A stretch of DNA of 64,000 nucleotides from Taxillus chinensis (lineage: Eukaryota; Streptophyta; Magnoliopsida; Santalales; Loranthaceae): contig CM042087.1 in the NCBI GenBank assembly GCA_023512835.1, positions 13,610,853 to 13,674,852 on the forward strand, written 5' to 3'. The notes beneath the pieces are model-generated. The model saw nothing but the letters and a program-made list of their open reading frames with translations. It did not search any database and was not told the origin of the DNA. Each line of letters starts with the position of its first letter. Within the stretch, counting starts at the first letter, position 1. Positions 55,807 through 64,000 of the stretch are shown one piece after another. A program made the position numbers and the translations under genes.

Positions 55807-57935
55807 TTAAGATTGTTCGTCCTCGAACAAGTCCGGTGTTGCTCACGCATCACGGACTCACGTTCCCATGTCTCCTCCTCAATGCCACGGTGCTGCCACA
55901 GCACGCGAACCAAAGGAATAGCACGACCACGCAAAAGCTTCTCTCGCCGATCTAGGATACGGATAGGGGCCTCAATGACGGACATGTCATCCGCAATGTC
56001 CAACGTCCCCCAATCAATCACATGAGTGGGGTCAGGGTGATACTTCCGCAACTGGGACACGTGAAACACGTTGTGCACTCGACTCAGCCGCGGTGGTAAC
56101 GCTAACCGGTAGGCCACAGGCCCTACACGATCCTGAATCTCAAAAGGACCAATAAACCGCGGAGATAGCTTGGAACCGCACCCAAACCGTCGATGACCAC
56201 GTCGTGGAGAGACACGAAGGAACACATGATCACCAACAGAAAACTCCAAAGGTCGCCGCCGCTGATCCGCATAAGATTTCTGCCGACTCTGAGCTGACAA
56301 CAAACGCTGACGAATCAACTTGACCTTCTCAGTAGCCTCTTGAACCAACTGCGGCCCCAAGAGAGCTGTCTCCCCCACCTCGGTCCAACACAAAGGTGAC
56401 CGACACGGCCGTCCGTACAACGCCTCAAAAGGAGCCATCCCAATGGATGCCTGATAACTGTTGTTGTAGGCAAACTCCACCAAAGGAAGGTGAGTTGCCC
56501 ACAAACCCCCAAAATCTAGCACGCAAGCCCTCAACATGTCCTCCATGGTCTGATTCGTCCACTCAGTCTGACCGTCAGTCTCAGGGTGAAAGGCTGTACT
56601 CAGGTGAAGCTTGGTCCCCATAGCCTCCTGCAAACCTGCCCAAAAACGGGAAGTGAACCTTGAATCCCGGTCAGAGACAACCGATGATGGTACGCCATGC
56701 AGTCTCACAATCTCGTTCATGTACAGCTGACTCAAGGTCCCAATAGAGTCCCGCTCGCGAACAGCCAGGAAATGGGCCGACTTTGTGAGTCGATCCACAA
56801 TCACCCAAATCATATCCTTCCTCCCAGTGGTGGGTGGAAGACCAGTCACAAAATCCATCGCGATATGGTCCCACTTCCACTCTGCTATGGGCAAGGGCTG
56901 TAACATGCCCGCCGGCCGCTGATGCTCAGCCTTCACCTGCTGACACGTGAGGCACCGCGAAACAAAGGCAGCTACATCGCGTTTCATCCCAGGCCACCAA
57001 AAATGTCCGCGAAGCGCATGGTACATCTTCGTACCCCCTGGATGCACAGCAACTCTAGATTGGTGAAACGCCCTCATCACCTCATCCCTGAGGGAAGAAG
57101 CCACTACCAACCGCCCCTGAAATGACAACTCATGCTCAGGACCCTTTGTCCAGTCCCCAGATAGCTCCCCAGCCTCAATACGGGCACGGAGAACCTCGCA
57201 CTCAATGTCACCCAGCTGTTCCTCCCGGACGCGCTGGTACAACTCAGGCACTACCACCAAAGGACTCAGGACTGTCCCACCATCACGAACAACAGGCTGC
57301 AGCTGCAACGTCGCCAACTGCTCCATCAACTTCCACTCTCTCACGGCCACCTCAGCTTTCCCTTTTCTGCTCAACGCGTCAGCCACAACATTACCCTTGC
57401 CCGGGGTATAGGCAAGAGTAAAGTCAAAGGTCTGCAAATACTCCACCCATCTCCTTTGCCTCAAATTCAAGTCCTTTCGAGTAAAGATGTACTGAAGGCT
57501 CTTGTGATCTGAGAACACCACAAACTTTTCCCCCAAGAGGTAGTGCTGCCAACTCTTCAGGGCGAAGATAACAGCCGCTAACTCAAGGTCATGAGTAGGA
57601 TAATTCTGCTCATGAGGCTTCAGCTGCCTTGACCCATAAGCTACCACACTGTGCTCCTGCATAAGCACACACCCCAAACCAACCCTGGACGCATCACAGT
57701 ATACCTCATATGGAATATCCTCCCTAGGCAACCTCAACACAGGTGCAGCGGTCAAACGGGTTTTGAGAGTCTCAAACGCCTGCTGGCACTTTTCCGTCCA
57801 CTCAAATTTCACTCCTTTCCTAGTCAACGCCGTCATAGGAGCCGCCAAACGGGAGAACCCCTCTACAAAACGACGATAGTACCCCGCCAAGCCAAGAAAA
57901 CTACGGATCTCAAAACGTTGGTTGGCCTCGCCCAC
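55807..57935 (-). pseudogene. pol: Element J RNase H, integrase and chromodomain
   Basis: The longest open pol frame in the window, over 700 codons on the reverse strand. RT connection ([19 protein letters not shown]), RNase H ([26 protein letters not shown]), integrase HHCC ([19 protein letters not shown]), core Asp-Asp-Glu ([31 protein letters not shown]) and chromodomain-like tail (EAPIRILDRREK, IPLVRVLW). A one-base deletion near 55850 changes the last residues; the family stop would be at 55809-55807. The frame is entered by a one-base deletion near 57925. Confidence 0.93.
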
Positions 57936-58808
57936 GATGCCACGGCCTCAATCTTGGCTGGGTCCACCCTAACTCCCTCAGCTGACACCACATGGCCAAG
58001 AAAGTGAACCTCCTGCAGCCAAAACTCACACTTGCTAAACTTAGCAAACAGCTGCTGGTCCCGCAAAGTTTGCAACATTGTTGCCAAGTGTTCCACATGC
58101 TCCTTCTCGGTCTTGGAATACACCAAGATATCGTCGATAAACACCACCACGAACGAGTCTAAGTATGGGGCAAAGACTTGGTTCATCAAATGCATGAACA
58201 CTGCTGGCGCATTAGTGAGCCCGAAAGGCATCACTACCCACTCATAATGCCCATACCTGCACCGAAAAGCCGTCTTAGGGATGTCCTCCTCCCTAACCCT
58301 AAGCTGGTGATACCCCGACCGTAAATCTATCTTGGAAAACCACTGGGCCCCACTCAATTGGTCAAACAGTCATCTATCCGAGGCAACGGGTACTTGTTCT
58401 TCACGATCCACCGATTCGACTTCCGTAGTCGATGCAGAGACGAAGCGTGCCATCAGCCTTCTTAGCAAAGAGCGCCGGAGCACCCCAAGGTGAGGTACTT
58501 GGTCTGATATACCCCTGGCCCACCAACTCCTCAATTTGCCTCTGAAGCTCCCTCAGCTCGGCTGGTCCCATACGATACGCTACTTGGGAAATCGGACCCA
58601 TCCTCGGTACCAACTCAATGGTGAACTCCACCCTCCTCTTAGGTGGCAAACTCCTCAACTCTTCAGGAAAAACATCCTGAAATTGGTCCACAACAGCGGG
58701 CCACACCCTCTTTTCCACCTTACCCTCCTCAGCAAAGGTCAGGGCGCCAACCTTGTGGGTAATGGCACCCCACCGGTCCAACACCTGGCCCGGCCCGACT
58801 CGCCTCAC
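57863..58808 (-). pseudogene. pol: Element J reverse transcriptase
   Basis: Two frames: 58808-58401 ([24 protein letters not shown]) and 58357-57863 ([48 protein letters not shown]). They are separated by a lesion at about 58370-58410, at the same place where A is also disrupted. The catalytic Asp pair is intact. Confidence 0.92.
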
Positions 58809-59297
58809 AATCCCACTCCCCCTGCAGGGTGCAAGAGGTCCCTGCAGGTGTCACGAAGGTCACACGCCACCGATAACAATCTATCTTGGCCTGGAAAGCC
58901 ATAAGCCAATCCATACCCAAGATCAGGTCAAACGTCCTCAAAGGCATTACATGCAAGTCAAAACTCAGCTCCACCTCGCCTATGGTTAACACACAGTCAC
59001 GACACACTCTCCGTACCTCAATCATGCCTCCCACCGGAGACTCCACAACTAGGGGCCTTGCGGCTTCCACACAAGCTAACCCCAAGCCGTCTATTACAAG
59101 CTCAGAACAAACGAACATGATGCACCCGTATCGAAAAGAACAGAAGCTAAGGTACGGGAGATCAAGAGGGTACCTCTAACCACCGATGGTCCTGCTCCAC
59201 CCTCAGCTGGTGGGGGTGGTAGCTCAGCCTCCTCCGGGTACGTCGCCTCTAGCGCAAACACCCTCCCTTGGCCCGTGCCACTGGTCGGCTCACTCAC
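58729..59297 (-). pseudogene. pol: Element J aspartic protease region
   Basis: Reverse frame 59297-59094 has the PPPP linker and the active-site motif [12 protein letters not shown] one-base deletion directly after it (near 59110) shifts to the frame of 59118-58729, which continues [16 protein letters not shown] through ILGMDWLMAF. The active site itself is intact. Confidence 0.9.
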
Positions 59298-60591
59298 TTG
59301 GCGCTTCCCGCCAAGGCTGCCTCCAGCCCGGTCTGCCGTCCGCTCCGGCCTCCCCCGAGGTTGGGTCCGATTCGATCCTTGCCCGACTAGCCGGCCACCG
59401 ACGAGCTGGTCTCTCTCGCTGGTGCACGAAAACCGGCATCACTCCTTGTGCTGGATGTCATGCCTCCAACTCCCCTGTTGCCACTCCGGCAAACCCGGCT
59501 CAGATGGCCCTCTCGTCCACATCTATGGCATTTCCAGTCCCTCTTTGGACACTCCTTTCTCAAGTGGCCTTGCTCCCCACAGCAGTAACAACCGCTGGGA
59601 GACCCCCTGCTGGACCGCCTGTCTCGCCACCGCCAAAGCTAGACCTCCCTGGGTTCACCAATGTCCGTCCCCCTGCTGCGGAAGGAACCGCTATCCCTCT
59701 CCTCCGTCTTGAGCCTCTTGGACCCCGCATCTCGATCAGGCCCACTCGCAATCGGCGACCCTGATGGGCCTGCCTCCCACCATCCGGCTCTCTCTCAGCT
59801 ATACGGGCCGTCTCCACAGCCTCAGCATAGGTCCTCAAGCGTAGAATCGCCACCCTCTCCCTAAGGGCTGGCCTAAGACCCAGAGTGAACTTGTGGGCCT
59901 TCAGGTCCTCCTTTGCCACTGTCTCGGGGGCAAACCTACTCAGGCTCCGGAACTCCCGCTCATACTCGGGCACCGTCTTTGATCCTTGCTTCGGGCTGCC
60001 AAATTCCTCCCTCTTCCGCCATCTCACCGATTCCGGGAAGAACTCATCATGGAAGAGTTGCAAGAATTCCTCCCAAAACATGAGTTGCACCGCACGGCTC
60101 CCCGCAACACTTGTCCACCACTCCAAAGCATCCCCCTCCACTGCCGATTGCCGGTCGCACCTTATCCTCCTCCCGGGCAGGAGAAAGGAGAACACATGCT
60201 CAATCTGCCTCAACCATCGCTCGCCTACCACAGGATCTTCTCCCCCCTTAAATCGCGGAGGTTGTTCCTTTCGGAACCGTGTCACCACGTCATCCTCTGC
60301 ACGGGTCGGTACACCACCCAGCGAACTCTCACGCTCACGAGGCAGCTCTCCTACTGGTGGTGGTGGTGGTGGTGGCACCACCTGCTGTGCTGCCATCTCA
60401 CGGCGCACCTCCTCCCGAACGTCCTGCCGGAGCCCCTCCCGTAGCTCTCGTACCTCTAGCCGGATGCCTTCTTGTAGCTGTGCCAGTAACAACGCATGCC
60501 CCCCAACGGATGGCCCCGCACCCGGACCCTCATGGGCAGATGACTCATCAGCCACTGCCCCGGACGCACGTGTCACTCTCCTCGGTGGCAT
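59298..60591 (-). pseudogene. gag: Element J gag
   Basis: Start ATG 60591-60589 (MPPRRVTRASG). The upstream part is open, with LLLAQLQEGIRLEV where A has a stop. It includes a PPPPPPP run, the gag domain (ALEWWTSVAGSRAVQ, EFRSLSRFAPETVA) and two intact CCHC knuckles at about 59590-59488 (CYCCGEQGHLRKEC and CHRCGREGHLSRVC). Frameshifts lie near 60140 and 59720, so the knuckles are in another frame. It is the most complete gag of the Tekay family here. Confidence 0.9.
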
Positions 60592-61007
60592 TCTTACTAC
60601 ATGAAGTAAGATGCACAAACGTCAGAACGCGTTTGACTACTAACAAGTTGACTACCTCTACCTCATTATCAAGTCAAGCCGTACATGGCATTACACACAT
60701 TTTAACCATTACATCAATCAATATTGCACACAAGACGTCCACATTGTAGTCATACCCAAGACATTCCAAGAATATTCAGAGTTGCACAGTTCACACATAA
60801 TCATGTTATGCACATCCTTCACACATGACAACAAATGCAACTAGTGCCCTAATGCCAATGCATGCAAATCCTATCACAAGACTGGACTACCCTAAGTACA
60901 TCTTGGAGGCTCAAAGAGGACCATGTTGATCAGGCATGTCCCTCCAGGCTCCTCCAAAGGACTCAAGATAACCAAGTCCGCCCACTACCCTAGGCCAACT
61001 AGACCAT

Positions 61008-61019
61008 GCTCTGATACCA
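61008..61019 (-). other. Primer-binding site of element J
   Basis: Reverse strand TGGTATCAGAGC, three bases from the LTR end at 61023. Initiator tRNA-Met type. Confidence 0.94.
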
Positions 61020-61022
61020 TAT

Positions 61023-62791
61023 TGTCACGCCCCGGATTTCCAACCCGAGGAAACCGGTACGTGACTCCCCTTTTACCCACACGGAGGGCAAAGGGGTTAG
61101 GATACAAACCAAGAATTGAACATTTTAAACATTCACAACACATTCAAGAAAAATAAAGTCCATCAAGCAGTCCACAAACCAAATCAGTCTTTAATACAAA
61201 GTCTTCTTTTCAATCCATCCCCATTGGGGTTACATCGATCCCCATAATAAAATAACATAAACAATAAAATAAATAAGGTCTTCCACCTTGGGGTCCCACC
61301 TAACGCCTGTAGGTTTCCTGTAAAGAAAACAACATGGTAGGAGGGGTGAGCAACCACGGCTCAAGAGGGATCATGTCTCCCCAACCCATCCCATGCACCT
61401 AATATCTACATGCCTTGTGTACAAGTGATGTGTCGTGATACAATTATTCCACCAGATATAGTTACAGGCTATAACAAGAAACACAATCATACATGGGCTG
61501 CTACATAAACACTCCCGGGCTTCCACACCACCGGGTTTCAAGAACGGTCCCGGGCTTCCACGACCACCGGGTTCCACAACAGTCCCGGGCTTCCACGACC
61601 ACCGGGTTCCACAAAACAGTCCCAGGCTTCCCACGGCCACCGGGTTCCACAAAACAGTCCCGGGCTTCCAGACCACCGGGTGTACAAGCAAACACGCAAG
61701 ACACATGGCCATACAGGCATAACATCAAACACTTAGTATGCTTAGTCACACAGAATAACATCGAACACTTAGCATGCATATATCCACAAGCTCATACACC
61801 CAGCCACACGGACATAATCTAACACACCTGGACGTGCGTGGCCTCACAGGCATTACCTCAAACACATAACATGCACAGCCTCACAGGCATTACCTCAAAC
61901 ACATAACATGCACAGCCTCACAGGCATTATGTCAAACACTTGGCAGGCATATATACATATATCCAAACAACGCCATTGAAGGCCAACATTCATATAGGAG
62001 ATCACACCTATATGAATTTACATATAAATAGTATGATAACAAGGACAATATCCAACGGGTAATTCACCACAGGGCCTAACCCCGGATCAGGTATAAGAAA
62101 ACAGAACCCCTACCTTAAAGAAGATCCTCCTTGCTCCCGCGCTAAATGCCGTCCTCCCCACGCGAGATGCTCCGGCAGCAACCAGCAACTCCCCTTCCTT
62201 CTCTCTCTCTAGCTCTCTCTCTCTCTACGACGGCTGCAGCAGCTGAAGAGAACCCTAAACCTAAAACAGAGGGCTTCTCCTCCTTATATAGACAACACAA
62301 CATCAAAACGACGTAGTTTTGATTAAGTGAATCCCAGCATCAAAACGACGTAGTTTTGATGGAACAAGCTTAGACCTTTCCACATCTATACACACCAAAA
62401 TATTCAGAATTTCAACATGGTCCTTTGGAGAAAGGTCATTAGAATGTCGAAACCAAGGGAACCATGCAAAAACATGCCTGCACGCCAATTTGCACGTGAA
62501 TTCCCCAATTCACGTGCAACTCCATATGCACTCCAAATGCTCTCAAACTTCACCCCTAGCCTCCTTGCATCATTTAGAAGACAACCACGCTTGCACGTGA
62601 ATTGGACCCATATCACGTGCACCTCACATACATGTCCATTTGGCCTGAAACTTTTGTGGTAGGTAGAGGACATCATTCTAAGCATCTTTCCTTTTGCACG
62701 TGAATTCATTGGAGTCCATTTACTAGGTCAAAATCGAGAAAAACTCTACTCAGGAGGCAAAACTGACTAACTCAAGGTACGGGTCCTTACA
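61023..62791 (-). repeat. 5' LTR of element J (1769 bp)
   Basis: Same termini and modules as the 3' LTR. It has five CCCGGG units (61514-61682) and two full 37-bp repeat units (61845-61925), against four and three in the 3' LTR. Other differences concentrate in 61230-61700. Confidence 0.95.
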
Positions 62792-62824
62792 CAGCGAGAT
62801 AAAATCAGCGAAGGCAAAAAAAGG

Positions 62825-63310
62825 GTCGGAGCGTCGAAGTGTCGGCAGGTCGGAGCGTCAGCAGGTCGAAGTGTCGGCAGCGAGGCTTCGAGGGTAGAAG
62901 GGTCGGAGGTGGAAGGCGTACGGGTGCCACGGGTCGAAGGCGTCGTAGCGAGACTTCGAGGGTCGTGGGCGTCGTAAGTCGCAGGTCAAAGTGTCGGCAG
63001 CGAGGCTTCGAGGGTCGAAGGGTCTAAGGTGGAAGGCGTACGGGGGTCGAAGGGTCGAAGGTCAGAACTCAGCAGGTCAACGGGGCTTCGAGGCTTCGAG
63101 GCTTCGGGGCTTCGAGCTTCGGGACTTCGGGGCTTCGAGGCTTCGAGCTCCGGGGCTTCAAGGCTTCGGGGCTTCGAGGCTTCAGGGCTTCGAGGCTTCG
63201 AGCTTCAGGGCTTCGAGCTTCGGGGCTTCGAGGCTTCGAGCTTCGGGTCTTCGGGGCTTCGAGGCTTCGAGCTTCGGGGTCAATGGGTCGAAGTGTCGGC
63301 AGGTCAACGG
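62825..63310. repeat. GGCTTCGAG minisatellite in K
   Basis: From 62825 to 63060 longer units built from GTCGAAGTGTCGGCAG and GAGGCTTCGAGGGTCGAAG repeat. From 63080 to 63280 a 9-10 bp unit (GGCTTCGAGG, GGCTTCGGGG, GAGCTTC) is repeated about 20 times. ORFs across it on both strands are periodic artefacts. Confidence 0.92.
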
Positions 63311-64000
63311 TCAACGGTCAACCCCCGTTTGTTTTTTTTTTATTAACTTTTAATTACCTTTTTACCCCCACAAAAAAAATGCAAAAATGGATAACCTTCC
63401 AGGGATTGTTCAGGGAGATCCGTATTCGCCTACATAGGCATTTTGAAGAGTTTCGCATGATCACTTTTGCGGGCGGTTTGACCAGGGGCATTGACCGTCT
63501 TTTGGCAAGTTTAACTTTTTCCAACGAAAGTTGTTTTGGCCATAACTTCTTCATTTTAAGTCCGATTTGAGCTCGGTCGAGTGCGTTGGTCTCCAATTTT
63601 CATCCTCCATCACCTGGTGTTGGTCTTGGGGCGCTTCAAGGACTTGTAGCAAAAGTCATTAATTTTGAACTCCCCCATCCCTGTCAATTGTATCCATCTC
63701 GAGCAGATTGGGGTAGACCATTCCTTGGAAGTATGGGATCATTGTGGACCTGTTCAACAAGCTATATGGCATAGGCTGAAAGGTATATCAAATGGGGTTA
63801 GTATGTCCAACCCGGACAAAATAGGGTCCTACAGCTGCCCCTCTTTGTGCATTGTTTGTATACAAACAGCGTACAAAGATAAAAGGGAGTCATTTTGGAC
63901 GGGTTGGAGCACTTACCTGACTTACCTAGAGGAAGAAGTGCGACGGTTAGGCTTGTCCCCGAGAGGGAAAAGGGGCTTCACAGGCCGGTGTGCTTGGATA

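Larger units (their letters stand above)
53707..62791 (-). mobile_element. Element J: full-length Tekay-like chromovirus (9085 bp), TSD CAGCG
   Basis: Both LTRs are complete and 1769 bp long. CAGCG flanks the element (53702-53706 and 62792-62796). PBS 61019-61008 and polypurine tract 55488-55476 (reverse) are in place, with a 5.5-kb internal region. Same family as A. Gag-pol is in frame over long stretches but carries several single-base deletions (near 60140, 59110, 57925 and 55850). It has few stop codons, a different decay pattern from B. It is inserted in K. Confidence 0.96.
51613..64000 (-). mobile_element. K: probable long LTR of an Ogre/Tat-like element, split by J
   Basis: Reverse strand, starting TGTAGGACCCTATTTTG at 63833 and ending CCAAAAACA at 51691, about 3.05 kb after removing J and one TSD. 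Upstream (63850-63834, reverse) is a purine-rich CAAAGAGGGGCAGC; downstream (51685-51676, reverse) is TGGCGACTCT, the start of the tRNA-Arg-type PBS known from Ogre elements. No K coding region is visible. Contains T-rich low-complexity DNA and a minisatellite. The family call is from memory of such LTRs. Confidence 0.5.

Noticed and set aside
63283..63774. ORFs near the right end as host gene exons
   Set aside because: They fall in the presumed LTR K, contain minisatellite at one end and show no domain.

Overview
This window is repeat-dense plant nuclear DNA. It is almost wholly nested LTR retrotransposons, and I see no convincing host gene, rRNA gene or tRNA gene. The plant origin rests on three lines of evidence: Tekay-type chromoviruses (Ty3/gypsy with a C-terminal chromodomain), an Athila-type element with a tRNA-Asp primer site, and Sirevirus-like Ty1/copia elements with an initiator-tRNA-Met primer site. 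A fragment related to geminivirus Rep fits an angiosperm genome. The species cannot be named from the sequence.

Layout. (1) 1-7270, element A (+): a Tekay-like chromovirus whose 5' LTR lies off the window; internal region then 3' LTR 5492-7270. (2) 7271-7732: degenerate CTTACTCCG-type repeats, no gene. (3) 7733-30118, element B (+): a relative of A with a truncated 5' LTR. It was split by element C, an Athila element (12962-27510, + strand, TSD GAGAC). A 3.5-kb tandem duplication (11218-14762 and 14763-18309) spans the B/C boundary, so B's RT-integrase segment and C's 5' LTR each occur twice. (4) 30119-33989, element E (-): a copia 5' LTR and gag, cut by B and interrupted by LTR F (31027-32869). 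(5) about 34440-39950, H (-): a decayed gene ending in a Ulp1-like cysteine peptidase, interrupted by solo LTR F' (37063-39056, TSD AATTA). (6) about 40140-51196, element D (-): a copia element with its 5' LTR at 49259-51196. Solo LTR G (47495-49246, TSD TCTGA) sits inside its primer-binding site, and a 204-nt poly-C tract lies at the end of its RNase H. (7) 51201-51606: a geminivirus Rep-like fragment whose 5' part is present as a large inverted repeat. (8) 51613-64000, K (-): a probable long LTR of an Ogre/Tat-like element, split by element J (53707-62791, -), a full-length Tekay-like element with TSD CAGCG.

Working relationships. No element looks autonomous: every gag-pol is broken by stops, frameshifts or insertions. 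LTR promoters remain recognisable. The Tekay-like LTRs (A, B, G, J) and the non-homologous Athila LTR (C) share a promoter-proximal module of CACGTG palindromes, TCAAAAC...GTTTTGA palindromes, a TATA box and a GA-rich leader. The two observations I would follow first are the Rep-derived hairpin at 51.2-51.5 kb and this shared promoter module.
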